Positions 1 through 8,248 of a stretch of 23,071 bases of DNA are shown in pieces (positions within the stretch are counted from its first letter, which is position 1; each line of letters opens with the position of its first letter). Origin of the DNA: a virus; IMG/VR virus record IMGVR_UViG_3300009154_000293, positions 1 to 23,071 of that record, one strand, 5' to 3'. Position numbers and translations under genes: made by a program. Under the pieces are notes generated by a model. The model saw nothing but the letters and a program-made list of their open reading frames with translations, was not told the origin of the DNA and ran no database searches.

Positions 1-1218
1 TAAATCGCTAAACAATTCATTAAACTTCTTGCGCAATCTACCAACAAACTTTGCAAACTTCAACTCATCTCTAGTTATCTCAGTCGCCCTACCAAACGAG
101 ATACCTGTCTGTGGTTGCATTCTTGACAAAGGAACATTCAATGCCTGATATAATTTAGATTGAAAATAATTTACATCTTCAATTTGACCAAGATTTTCTC
201 CTCCGGCCAAGGTGTCAATTTCTGTACCTCTGCCACCTTCTCTTCTAGGTAACCAAAAGTCCTCAAGTGTAGACATCATCTTACGATCGTCTCTAATTTC
301 ACCTGTGTTCGAATCGTACACAATCTTATTTCTATATCGAGCCATAATATCTTTTAAATATTGCTCAGCTTTTAACTTAGGTAAATTACCTACGTCAATA
401 TAAAATATTCTTCTCTCAGGTGCTCTAGCTATTCTGTAAATAACTAATGCATCTTCCATCATCTTTAATTGGTTGACAGGCTTAATTGCTCTGTGTAAAT
501 GACCAATTACTATATTCTTATCATAATCCAATAGACCAGATGGCACGAAACAGATTGCATCTGTGTTTATTCTAATACCTTGATTTGCGGTACTAGAATA
601 AGTTGGATTATAAGTTAATCCTTTATCATTATAAACAAAAAATTCTTCAACAGATTTAATTAGATCTACGCCAGTATCTCTGTCTTTTTCTTTCTTAACT
701 TCACGTAATTTTTTAATTTTTCTAGGATCAATTTGAATAAGTTCTAAAACACCTCTTCTTGGATTTTTAGTATCAATGATCTTTTGAAAATATAATCTAC
801 CATCTACATACCAACGTCTAAAGATATCATAACCTTTATCATTAAAATCTAACAACTGTAGTATCGTGTCGAATTCTTTTTCAATAGTATCTTTAATATC
901 ATCAGGTATGTCAAGCATATCTAAATTTACTTTGACAATTGCTTCGTCATCTATTGCTGCAATTGCCTCAGTTAAAATTTCATCAATCGCGGAGGTGGTA
1001 TCTGGATATAATGCGGCTTCTCTATAACGAGTAATCAGCTCATATTCAGACTTTGTAGTTGCATCCAAGTCAACATACGTACCAAAATATCCACCTGCTT
1101 GTACAGTAGACGCGCCATCATCTAATATAGGTGTGGCGAATCCCTGTTTATTTTTTGTTATCGGTTGATCATCTTCATCATCGCGACCAAAGGTAAAGCC
1201 AAATAGCTTAACTGCCAT
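1..1218 (-). CDS. gp20: Portal protein gp20, N-terminal 406 residues (cut by window edge)
   Basis: Portal vertex protein: it forms the dodecameric ring through which DNA enters the head and to which the terminase and then the neck dock. The frame opens with ATG at 1218-1216 (MAVKLFGFTFGR) and runs without a stop to base 1. Recognisable T4-family portal blocks are GHLHRAIKP near residue 237, ARAPERRIFYIDVGNLPK around 264-281, LEDFWLPRREGGRGTEI around 316-332, and FGRATEITRDELKFAKFVGR near the window end. T4 gp20 has about 520 residues, so roughly the last quarter is missing. The gene lies 22 bases after gp19, the T4 order. The start has only a weak GAAAG-type ribosome-binding site. Its identity is secure; only the C-terminus is unseen. 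Confidence 0.95.
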   Translation of the reverse strand, partial: MAVKLFGFTFGRDDEDDQPITKNKQGFATPILDDGASTVQAGGYFGTYVDLDATTKSEYELITRYREAALYPDTTSAIDEILTEAIAAIDDEAIVKVNLDMLDIPDDIKDTIEKEFDTILQLLDFNDKGYDIFRRWYVDGRLYFQKIIDTKNPRRGVLELIQIDPRKIKKLREVKKEKDRDTGVDLIKSVEEFFVYNDKGLTYNPTYSSTANQGIRINTDAICFVPSGLLDYDKNIVIGHLHRAIKPVNQLKMMEDALVIYRIARAPERRIFYIDVGNLPKLKAEQYLKDIMARYRNKIVYDSNTGEIRDDRKMMSTLEDFWLPRREGGRGTEIDTLAGGENLGQIEDVNYFQSKLYQALNVPLSRMQPQTGISFGRATEITRDELKFAKFVGRLRKKFNELFSDL

Positions 1219-1240
1219 AATTAAATTCTTTCATTAAAAA

Positions 1241-1807
1241 TTAAACACTTTGGCCAGACTGCGATAATCCTGTTAAAAGCGCATCTGCGGGGGTGCCAGC
1301 AATTGTAAAGGTCTGATACTGGAAAGATGCGCCGAACGTTGAAATTTGGTCGTTACTACCAAAATCCAATTGCACAGGTCCTATTTCTACGGGAAAGGCA
1401 TCTCTTAATGTATAGTGTCGTAATAGTAAACCATTACGATCCAATTGTCTAATGTCTATAGTGGATTGATAATTTGATGGGTTTTGCGTACCTTCTTTAG
1501 TTATTCTATCCTCAATATAGTTCATCCAACCCTCTAATGCACTTCTGACAGTAAAGTCGGTGTCGTTAATAATAGAACAACTAAAAGGAGCAAATTCTTT
1601 GTCGCCTGCTAGTTTAATTAAACGACCTCTATAGTAAACCGGAGTAACTCCTAATGTCTGTCCAGGTAATTCTGCGGTAGTTATTAAAAATCGACCGGCT
1701 TGCGAAGCATCTCCTGCACCAAATGCAGGGTATCTGATAGTTACCTCAAACTGATTCGGTCTTGCACCGCCGCCGCCTAATTTAGTTTTAAATGCTGATA
1801 TATCCAT
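1241..1807 (-). CDS. gp19: Tail tube protein gp19
   Basis: Major tail tube subunit: stacked hexameric rings form the inner tube through which DNA passes, enclosed by the gp18 sheath. It has 188 residues against about 163 in T4. The N-terminus MDISAFKTKLGGGGARPNQF, the RFLITTAELPGQTLG block at about residues 38-53, YYRGRLIKLAGD at about 58-69, and a C-terminal DFGSNDQISTFGASFQYQ stretch follow the gp19 pattern of aquatic T4-like phages. It sits between gp18 and gp20, as in T4. The start ATG at 1807 follows a clear TAGGAGAT ribosome-binding site in the 12-base gap after gp18, so it is probably co-transcribed with gp18 and strongly translated. Nothing in it looks damaged. Confidence 0.95.
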   Translation of the reverse strand: MDISAFKTKLGGGGARPNQFEVTIRYPAFGAGDASQAGRFLITTAELPGQTLGVTPVYYRGRLIKLAGDKEFAPFSCSIINDTDFTVRSALEGWMNYIEDRITKEGTQNPSNYQSTIDIRQLDRNGLLLRHYTLRDAFPVEIGPVQLDFGSNDQISTFGASFQYQTFTIAGTPADALLTGLSQSGQSV

Positions 1808-1819
1808 TTGGATCTCCTA

Positions 1820-4501
1820 TTAAGCGCCAACTTCTTCGAAAGAAATACCGCTTCTTGTTGCTATGAAATTTAACTGAATAAAATTAATAGCTCTCGATGG
1901 TTTAATGTAAATATCTGCAGTAAATTCATTTCTGTCTATGACTGCGGGAGTATTATTAGTTTCATCGCAAACTACTTTAAATTCTGTTATGCCTCTGCGA
2001 CCTTGTACATCTCTTAAGAATGGTTCTACAATATTCTTAAATTGATTTCTTGTAAATGGATCGTTGAATTCGAATAACTGGAATTTTGCTGCAGTTGCAA
2101 TAGACTTTTCAAGAACAATAAACAATCTGCGAACATTAATCCTATCGAATGCACTTGGTCTTGCTAGAAGAGTCTTATCTCCAAACAATAATGTGCCTTG
2201 ACCAGGGAATGTTACTACAGGATTAACACCGCTCTTGTATAGTGTGTCTCTATCTGTTTTAGTAGGAGAATAGGCTAATTTAACTAAATTCTTAATTACG
2301 CCTCTGTTATAACCTGCAGGCGAGAACCAAGGATCGGATACTAGATCTGTTCTTACTGCAAGACCAGCAATGTCTCCATTTAGAGGAATATATCTGTACT
2401 TGTCGTTATACCGGTCATACTGATATTTCCAACCAGTATCTAGAACTGCATAAGATGAGGATGTTAATTGATTTCTATAAGTGACGATCTTGTCTGCTTG
2501 TCCTGTGGTATTAACAATATCCACATAAGGTGGGGAAGCAAATACTACAGCGTCTCTTCTTGATTCAGCAATAGCAATCGCAGCATTAACAGCAGATACT
2601 GCAGTTGTTGGTCCCATTGGAATTAGACCAATATCATACAATTCGTCATTTGAGAATAATGCATATCCTGTTGAAACATTTCCTGTCGAAACGCTATCCC
2701 CTGAAACGCCGCCGGTTAATGTGGTTGTTACATTTGCCGCTAAACTTTCAAATGCTGTTGATTTTGCTTCAGCTCCCCAGCTTGTAACTTCCAGTGGATG
2801 ATCTAAAGACCAAATATATTTAGATTGATTATTAATTACATTCTTATAATAGTTGGTTGAGCCATCACTATTCTTAGCATCAGATGCTTTAGATACATAT
2901 GCATATTTTTCTAATATTGTACCTGCAGTTCCTGACCAAGATCCATCCACATCTATAACTAAAATATGCACTTCATCATTGGAGCCAGATTTTTCGCTAA
3001 CATATGCAGATGTACCAGGAGTACCGTTAAATTGTGATTTATATAACCATGTACTATAAGTTGCAGAATCCGCCATGGAAACTTTAATAGTGTTTCCTAG
3101 CGCACCAGGATATCTTGCAGCAAATTCTCCAAATGTTAACCCACCTGAAGAATAATTTAAAATAAAATTATCACCATTTGTTATAACAAGAGGAGATAAA
3201 GATATATTTGTTGTAGTTTGGAATTGTATTACATTACTAAGTCTGATAGAAACAGTATTTGCATTGGAAGTATATCCTAACCCGGGATTTGTTATAGTAA
3301 CAGATTGTAACGGATATTTAACTATTGCGTTTGCTGCGACATTTGAAGTAATATAATTTAAATCATCTGCCGCGGGATTAATTTGTACGGAAGGTGTACC
3401 TACATAACCATATCCATTTGCAGTTAGAGTTAATGTACTAACAAATGCACTAATACGAGCTTGAACCGCAGCATTTGTGCCGCCCAATAGATTATTTCTA
3501 TTAATTATTACGGAAGGTATTGTGGCATATCCAGCAACACCGGGATTGTCTATAGTAATACTATCTACGTAGCCATATGCAACGTTTGCAACCACGGTTG
3601 CATTAGTCCCAACGTTTGCGCTGTTTCTATTAATTGTTACGTTCGGTGCACCTATATAACCATTGCCCTGAGTTACTATTGTTACACCGGTAATGTTGCC
3701 ATTGGTAATAACCAAATTTGCTGTGGCATGTACGCCGGTAGCGACAATATTACCAGAGAATACAATATTTGCATTAGCATCATAATTAGATCCAATAACA
3801 GAAATATTGGCGTCTCTCATTTTAAATCTTACTACTAGATTTGCTCGTGCAGATGTTGAAAATTGATTTTCTATTATAATATTTGATGAAGTAGTATAAT
3901 TATTACCTCCATTTAATACAAATATATTAGATAGTTGCCCGCTTGATAGTGTCGCAGTTGCGGTTGCAGTACTTGTAGGAGAACCTCCTATTATGGTAAC
4001 AGTAGGTGCAGTATTATATCCAAAACCAGTACTGGATACTGTCAAACTTGTTACCTTACCATTACTAGTATTTAAAACTGGAGTGCCTGCCGCTTCAATA
4101 ACAACAAATTGGCCCGAATCAATGTCGACAGTTAAATTTGCGGTAGAGGTAAAATATATTTGGTCGGTTGTATTATTTGCAGGAATGTTAACACCGGTTA
4201 CTATACCGGTGGGTCTAGTAACCGCGTTTCTCGCAACACCCTTATCCACTACACGAACTACTTTTAAATTATTACCATACGATAAGAAATTTGCAGCAGT
4301 AAAGAAGTATCCTGCAGTAGTATCGTTTGGTTTACCAAACGCATTAACTAAATTGGTTTCTGAATCTACAGTTGTTACTTCTTCTACAGGACCCCATTGG
4401 AATGCGCCTGCGAACCCTCCAGATGTGGTTGCAACTGTTGGGACAACTGTTGTTCGGTCCTGTTCCGTTACTACAACGCCAGGTGAAAGCTGAAATGCCA
4501 T
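1820..4501 (-). CDS. gp18: Tail sheath protein gp18, enlarged by a repeat-rich insertion
   Basis: Contractile tail sheath subunit: it polymerises around the gp19 tube and contracts at infection. The first ~90 residues (LSPGVVVTEQD, GAFQWGPVEEVTTVDSE, NFLSYGNNLKVVRVVD) and the last ~90 (QFKNIVEPFLRDVQGRRGI, ENTPAVIDRNEF-type block, IKPSRAINFIQLNF) closely follow T4 gp18. The protein has 893 residues against 659 in T4. Much of the excess is a region at about residues 140-440 made of GY-type beta repeats, after which conserved sheath sequence resumes at FGEFAARYPGALGNTIKV. By analogy with T4 the insertion lies in the surface-exposed protruding domains (inference). The gene has its own late-promoter box and a strong AAGGAG ribosome-binding site. 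It is the first gene after the only exact TATAAATA in the window. Confidence 0.96.
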   Translation of the reverse strand: MAFQLSPGVVVTEQDRTTVVPTVATTSGGFAGAFQWGPVEEVTTVDSETNLVNAFGKPNDTTAGYFFTAANFLSYGNNLKVVRVVDKGVARNAVTRPTGIVTGVNIPANNTTDQIYFTSTANLTVDIDSGQFVVIEAAGTPVLNTSNGKVTSLTVSSTGFGYNTAPTVTIIGGSPTSTATATATLSSGQLSNIFVLNGGNNYTTSSNIIIENQFSTSARANLVVRFKMRDANISVIGSNYDANANIVFSGNIVATGVHATANLVITNGNITGVTIVTQGNGYIGAPNVTINRNSANVGTNATVVANVAYGYVDSITIDNPGVAGYATIPSVIINRNNLLGGTNAAVQARISAFVSTLTLTANGYGYVGTPSVQINPAADDLNYITSNVAANAIVKYPLQSVTITNPGLGYTSNANTVSIRLSNVIQFQTTTNISLSPLVITNGDNFILNYSSGGLTFGEFAARYPGALGNTIKVSMADSATYSTWLYKSQFNGTPGTSAYVSEKSGSNDEVHILVIDVDGSWSGTAGTILEKYAYVSKASDAKNSDGSTNYYKNVINNQSKYIWSLDHPLEVTSWGAEAKSTAFESLAANVTTTLTGGVSGDSVSTGNVSTGYALFSNDELYDIGLIPMGPTTAVSAVNAAIAIAESRRDAVVFASPPYVDIVNTTGQADKIVTYRNQLTSSSYAVLDTGWKYQYDRYNDKYRYIPLNGDIAGLAVRTDLVSDPWFSPAGYNRGVIKNLVKLAYSPTKTDRDTLYKSGVNPVVTFPGQGTLLFGDKTLLARPSAFDRINVRRLFIVLEKSIATAAKFQLFEFNDPFTRNQFKNIVEPFLRDVQGRRGITEFKVVCDETNNTPAVIDRNEFTADIYIKPSRAINFIQLNFIATRSGISFEEVGA
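3242..4054 (-). repeat. Degenerate GY-type repeats inside gp18
   Basis: Residues about 150-420 of gp18 carry five or six degenerate units built on G-x-G-Y-x-x-x-P-x-V-x-I. Examples are GFGYNTAPTVTI at 159-170, GNGYIGAPNVTI at 279-290, VAGYATIPSVII at 322-333, GYGYVGTPSVQI at 363-374 and GLGYTSNANTVSI at 407-419. Between them are Ala/Asn/Thr-rich strands. The units are repeats at protein level; the DNA copies have diverged. Such units are common in structural proteins of aquatic T4-like phages. A surface beta-domain role is inferred. Confidence 0.8.
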
Positions 4502-4521
4502 CGTCTTCTCCTTGATAATTT

Positions 4522-4539
4522 TATAGATATTTGTCTATA
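4522..4539. repeat. AT-rich inverted repeat in the gp18 leader
   Basis: TATAGA and TCTATA form a perfect 6-base inverted repeat around a 6-base loop, between the late-promoter box and the gp18 ribosome-binding site. In the transcript it could form a small, weak hairpin in the gp18 5' leader. It might protect the 5' end or tune translation, but AT-rich palindromes of this size are expected by chance in DNA of this composition. Confidence 0.35.
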
Positions 4540-4553
4540 TTATGATTTCTATT

Positions 4554-4561
4554 TATTTATA
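4554..4561 (-). promoter_or_regulatory. T4-type late promoter box (TATAAATA) upstream of gp18
   Basis: On the minus strand the octamer TATAAATA matches exactly the T4 late promoter -10 consensus recognised by the sigma-like gp55/gp33 system with the gp45 clamp. It lies in the 71-base gap between the gp17 stop and the gp18 start. A start about 12 bases downstream would give a leader of roughly 40 bases ending in an AAGGAG ribosome-binding site. I found no other exact copy on the coding strand in this window. An extra promoter for sheath, tube and portal fits their high demand. Confidence 0.75.
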
Positions 4562-4566
4562 AGTAC

Positions 4567-4579
4567 TGTCTTTTAGACA
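4567..4579. repeat. Short inverted repeat over the gp17 stop codon
   Basis: TGTCT and AGACA are separated by three bases, and the gp17 TAA stop lies partly in the loop. The stem is only 5 base pairs and has no following T-tract in the transcript, so it is at best a weak structure at the end of the gp17 message. Confidence 0.25.
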
Positions 4580-6246
4580 TTTTCAAGGAATCTTCTTTGA
4601 GCTTCTTCAATTTCTTGTGGAGATTTTGATGCTGCATTAAACCAAATTGCGTCTGTCATGATTTGAGGTTTTTCTTCGTCAGGTATACCATTTTCTATAA
4701 TACCAAATGGAGTCAGATTTTCTTCAATTTGTTTGAATTGTTCCTCATATAAGGCTTTTCTGAGATTGGTGTCGGTTAAGTCTTTAAAGAATAGTTCATT
4801 TGTTGCCCATGCAAATAGTACCAGACACATTACCAAATCGTCCTGATATCCTTCATCCGCTTTATGGGTTCCCCTAACTTCTATGAATGTAGATATTTCA
4901 TTAATTATATCGGGGTCGTGAATTAGCAGTTTGGTACTTTCCACCAAACTCTTAAAAGAAGTACATCCTAGGCGTTTTACCTGTTTGGTAGTCCTAACAC
5001 CTAGAGTTGCACCCGAAGAGAACCCCCCAGAAAGATATTGTCCGCTCTTACTATTACTTCCTACAAAGAATACGTTTTCGTATTCCAAATCCATATATAG
5101 CGAATCCGCAACCTGCTGCCCGTTATCGTTGATTTCTATTAAACAATAAGCCTTGTTATAATCTTTCGCCACTTTATATATTATATTTGGAAAAAGAAGG
5201 GGGCTGATTTTGTTGTTTCTGTACTTTGCGACAACGGAATATGGATACGCAGTAATATCAAGAACAGTAAACGCTGAGTAATCTCCACCGACGCCCCTAG
5301 AAGTATCTGCAACTAACATGTATATGTGGTCTTCTTCAGGCTCTACAAAAATATCTAATCCATCTTTAGTATATACATAAGGCTTAACGGACATTTTTCC
5401 AATAGTATCTGGGTTGATTAGTGTGTTAGAAGATCCTAAGAAATTACATAATACCTCTTGATTGAACTTAAGTTCGCCCAGCATTGCCTTTTGTTCTGCA
5501 GCCCACTTTTCATCCCTACCAGGAATTCTATTATATGGAATAAACATTGGAACAAAACCATTCAATCCCTGTTCCGCTTCATTCCAAAATTTCCAGAAGT
5601 GGTTATAACCTAGCGGGGTGGATGTGAGAAGAATCTTTGTTGTAGTACCCGCAGAAATTGTCGGATAAACAGATGTAAAGAATTCCTCCGCGACATTATT
5701 TGGAATAATTGCTGCCTCATCAATATATAACCAATTTACAGATTTACCTCGAATACCCGATGTACTCGTTGCTGCTGTAAATACTTTGGATCCGTTTTCA
5801 AGTTCAATATCACCCTTGTTAAATGTCTTAACACCCTGTTGCATCCATATTGGAAGCATCTCATACATCAATTCATATCGAGATAGAACCTCCCGGGCGG
5901 CCGATGATTTATTGGCAAGAATAGCAACTGTCTTATTTTCTTGAAATAATGTATACCATAGGATACATGCTGCAGCTGTAATAGTTTTGCCCTGTTGGCG
6001 ACCTTCCATTAGAATCACCTTACGATTATTTAGAATCGTATGTACTTTTTCTTTTTGGCAATCGTATAATTTGAATGGAATTAGTCCTCTATCCAATGAA
6101 ACTATCTGACAATAATTTTCAATAAAGTAAATTGGATCCTGGGAACACTTAATAATTTCCGTAACTTGTTCTTTGGTATACGATATTGTAGTACCAATTT
6201 GTTTTAAATTGGGATTACCGTTATACGATATAGGTTTATTGCTCAA
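4573..6246 (-). CDS. gp17: Terminase large subunit gp17 (packaging ATPase/nuclease)
   Basis: DNA-packaging motor: it translocates DNA into the prohead through the gp20 portal and cuts the concatemer at headful. The 557 residues carry both expected domains. ATPase: Walker A GRQQGKT at 82-88, Walker B LYIDEA at 173-178 with Asp176 and the catalytic Glu177, and coupling motif LTST at 207-210. RNase H-like nuclease: acidic residues Asp314 (VADTSRG), Glu371 (IEIN) and Asp469/Asp470 (GYQDDLVM), matching the T4 triad D401/E458/D542 in order. It is shorter than T4 gp17 (610), mainly at the N-terminus. The start is a TTG codon overlapping the last 11 bases of gp16; homology begins by about residue 13, so a much later start is unlikely. 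Confidence 0.97.
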   Translation of the reverse strand: MSNKPISYNGNPNLKQIGTTISYTKEQVTEIIKCSQDPIYFIENYCQIVSLDRGLIPFKLYDCQKEKVHTILNNRKVILMEGRQQGKTITAAACILWYTLFQENKTVAILANKSSAAREVLSRYELMYEMLPIWMQQGVKTFNKGDIELENGSKVFTAATSTSGIRGKSVNWLYIDEAAIIPNNVAEEFFTSVYPTISAGTTTKILLTSTPLGYNHFWKFWNEAEQGLNGFVPMFIPYNRIPGRDEKWAAEQKAMLGELKFNQEVLCNFLGSSNTLINPDTIGKMSVKPYVYTKDGLDIFVEPEEDHIYMLVADTSRGVGGDYSAFTVLDITAYPYSVVAKYRNNKISPLLFPNIIYKVAKDYNKAYCLIEINDNGQQVADSLYMDLEYENVFFVGSNSKSGQYLSGGFSSGATLGVRTTKQVKRLGCTSFKSLVESTKLLIHDPDIINEISTFIEVRGTHKADEGYQDDLVMCLVLFAWATNELFFKDLTDTNLRKALYEEQFKQIEENLTPFGIIENGIPDEEKPQIMTDAIWFNAASKSPQEIEEAQRRFLENV

Positions 6247-6667
6247 TTATATTACCATTATCTTTATGTTGTTTCAATGCTTTAAATAGTTCTGCAGTTG
6301 ATCCCGCAAACACCACATTATTCTGAGTACCAATTTTTTGTTGCATATCGTCTGCTTTTAATTCTTTAACTTGTTTCTGTAAATTTAAAAGATCTTTCGA
6401 TACATCGGACATAGTCTTCATAAATTGCCCTGCAACCTCATATGTCCTAGGATGCTCAGAATTTTTAGATAATTCAATAAGATCATCCAATGTGGTTTCA
6501 CCCTTCATTAGAAGTTTTCTCATAGTCTGTCTTGCCAATTGATAATCATCTTCTTGATCTATTTCCTTGTTGGAATTCATTGCTTCCGGAATAGTAGTTA
6601 GTTCCATAGATTTGTCTGTCATGGGATCTAAATTAAATAGATTATTTAGTTGTTCAATATTTTTCAT
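6236..6667 (-). CDS. gp16: Terminase small subunit gp16
   Basis: Small terminase: a ring-forming regulator that recognises viral DNA and stimulates gp17 ATPase and cutting. It has 143 residues. The conserved core at about residues 41-105 (DYQLARQTMRKLL, TLDDLIELSKNSEHPRTYEV, LLNLQKQVKELK) matches the helical gp16 central domain of T4-like phages, with a coiled-coil-like helix near 85-105. The tail VFAGSTAELFKAL at about 119-131 is also typical. It sits between gp15 and gp17 as in T4. Its ATG directly abuts the gp15 stop (TAAATG), and its 3' end overlaps gp17 by 11 bases, which suggests translational coupling of the two packaging subunits. Confidence 0.92.
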   Translation of the reverse strand: MKNIEQLNNLFNLDPMTDKSMELTTIPEAMNSNKEIDQEDDYQLARQTMRKLLMKGETTLDDLIELSKNSEHPRTYEVAGQFMKTMSDVSKDLLNLQKQVKELKADDMQQKIGTQNNVVFAGSTAELFKALKQHKDNGNIIEQ

Positions 6668-7423
6668 TTAAAAATCTTCAAAGGTATTAAGATATGTTAC
6701 ATTGCCAGCAGGAATAGTATTTGCCAAATCGCCGGTTCCTTTTACAATTATTCTAGACTGCTGAGAACTTAGTGCAGCATCTCTGAACGTATTAGTTGTA
6801 ACCTTATTAATAATGCCCTGTTTATTAACGGGTCCATAAAAGTTTAATTTCATAATAAAACTCAATGTCCACATAATTGCTCGGCGAGTTGTCATATCGC
6901 CCTCATAATCATCGGCAAATCCTATAGAATTTAATATTATGGGAAGATCATTATTAATATTTAATTGAGGAATAGCATGGATTGTTAAGTTATAATCTGG
7001 ATTAAAGTAGGGCAATATTTGTTCTATAATTTGTAAACCGTCATCCTGATTTTTAGCATAAATATAAAGTAATACATTTATGTTATATGGAGTGGGCGCA
7101 TACTGAGCAGAAGCGGATGTAGAACTATTAATGGTTCTACTTTGTTGCATTGGACTAATTTTTCTGTTAGGATCATAATCAAGCGAAACCATTTCAAATC
7201 CCATTCTAGGAAGAATGACTTGGAAATTAGTATTATCCACATTGGGCTGTTGTTTAATTTTAGCCAAGAATTTTTGTTGCGGAGAATACGCGAGAGGCAC
7301 TCGTTGTAGTTGTACTACATTTCCGTCAGCATCTTTGCGTTCAATGGTAATGTTATTAAACATATTACCAAAAGCAACAATTGACTTGCGTATGGTACCC
7401 CAGTAAAATCTTTGATCTAACAT
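6668..7423 (-). CDS. gp15: Tail sheath stabiliser and completion protein gp15
   Basis: Caps the finished tail: a hexamer that binds the last sheath/tube ring and provides the surface that joins the neck (gp13/gp14). It has 251 residues. The family signature is clear: RFYWGTIRKSIVAFGNMFNN at the N-terminus, VPLAYSPQQKFLAKI at about 42-56, and LPRMGFEMVSLDYDPNRKI at about 70-88. A hydrophobic central strand INVLLYIYAKNQDDGLQIIE and RRAIMWTLSFIMKLNFYGPV follow. It overlaps the gp14 stop by one base (TAATG), with a GAGGT ribosome-binding sequence upstream, and abuts gp16 downstream. The neighbours gp14, gp16 and gp17 keep T4 order. Confidence 0.95.
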   Translation of the reverse strand: MLDQRFYWGTIRKSIVAFGNMFNNITIERKDADGNVVQLQRVPLAYSPQQKFLAKIKQQPNVDNTNFQVILPRMGFEMVSLDYDPNRKISPMQQSRTINSSTSASAQYAPTPYNINVLLYIYAKNQDDGLQIIEQILPYFNPDYNLTIHAIPQLNINNDLPIILNSIGFADDYEGDMTTRRAIMWTLSFIMKLNFYGPVNKQGIINKVTTNTFRDAALSSQQSRIIVKGTGDLANTIPAGNVTYLNTFEDF

Positions 7424-8178
7424 TATTGGAATACCTCACCAAACGGATTTCTTTCAGAAAAATCTAGCACATCTTTTCCTTCATCAGTAAATGCTTCGTT
7501 CTGAGCGCCAATTTGAACATGGCCATCTGCAGATAAACTATAATTTTCTAGTATAATCGGAGTCAACGCATTTACTTCAAATAATAAAGCATCCCCGGTT
7601 TCTAACAATAATTGATGATCTTCAACATCCAGAGTAGCCTCCGCTGTTAAACTATCAATTTCATAAACACCCGTATTGAATCTTTCATTGGAAAATTGAT
7701 ATAATTCACACATCATTTTAAAGACGTATAATTTGCCAACCTGATAAAAAGGTTCTTTGCCCTCAACCTTGCGTATTTCAAAAAACGATTTAGATTTCGG
7801 AAAAAATATTATATCGCCTTCTGCTGGACGGGGAAGAATAGTTACATTCTGAGAACCAATTACATCTGTCCATCTCTTTCTTGAAACTATAAAAGTACCA
7901 GTGTCTCGAATTTCTAAACCAAACTTAGACATCAATTCGCCGTCGCCCTCAAACCCCATAGTATTTTCCAAATACATTTCAATAGGATAGGCATAATCAA
8001 ACGTGTTCAAATAATCTTCTGATAAAATAGAATCCAAACTGTTAGACTTACGCGGCAAGTAATAGACTTCAAAACCATAAATCTTCATGGATTCGATCAT
8101 TAAGTCTTCGTACAAACTTTGTTCAGAAGACCTACCTATCGTACCACCAGATTGAAAATAAGGGTTAACGGTTGCCAT
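7423..8178 (-). CDS. gp14: Neck protein gp14
   Basis: Head-completion/neck protein that with gp13 forms the connector between the portal of the filled head and the tail. It has 251 residues. Family blocks visible are NPYFQSGG at the N-terminus, LYEDLMIESMKIYGFEVYYL at about 22-41, MSKFGLEIRDTGTF around 83-96, GDIIFFPKSKSFFEIRKVEG around 121-140, and YQFSNERFNTGVYEID around 160-175. It lies directly downstream of gp13 after a 70-base gap, one of only two longer gaps here, and overlaps gp15 by one base. I see no strong ribosome-binding site before its ATG at 8178, although the conserved N-terminus supports that start. Confidence 0.94.
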   Translation of the reverse strand: MATVNPYFQSGGTIGRSSEQSLYEDLMIESMKIYGFEVYYLPRKSNSLDSILSEDYLNTFDYAYPIEMYLENTMGFEGDGELMSKFGLEIRDTGTFIVSRKRWTDVIGSQNVTILPRPAEGDIIFFPKSKSFFEIRKVEGKEPFYQVGKLYVFKMMCELYQFSNERFNTGVYEIDSLTAEATLDVEDHQLLLETGDALLFEVNALTPIILENYSLSADGHVQIGAQNEAFTDEGKDVLDFSERNPFGEVFQ

Positions 8179-8183
8179 AATTG

Positions 8184-8201
8184 TATTGACTTTCTATTGA
8201 C
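8184..8201. repeat. Short direct repeat in the gp13-gp14 gap
   Basis: Plus-strand TATTGAC occurs twice with starts 11 bases apart, about one helical turn, in the 70-base spacer between gp13 and gp14. No exact late-promoter box or GC-rich hairpin is present in this spacer. It could be a regulator site or chance; I cannot tell. Confidence 0.25.
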
Positions 8202-8248
8202 AAGGTGTTATCATTTGCTATGTACCCTGTTAATAAAATACTTAAAGT

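Noticed and set aside
3993-4493. Plus-strand open frame of 166 codons
   Set aside because: It is antisense to the conserved gp18 N-terminal half; its translation has no recognisable motif, and no plus-strand gene context or ribosome-binding site is seen.
4567-4579. Terminator after gp17
   Set aside because: The stem has five base pairs and no following T-tract, so it is too weak to call a terminator.
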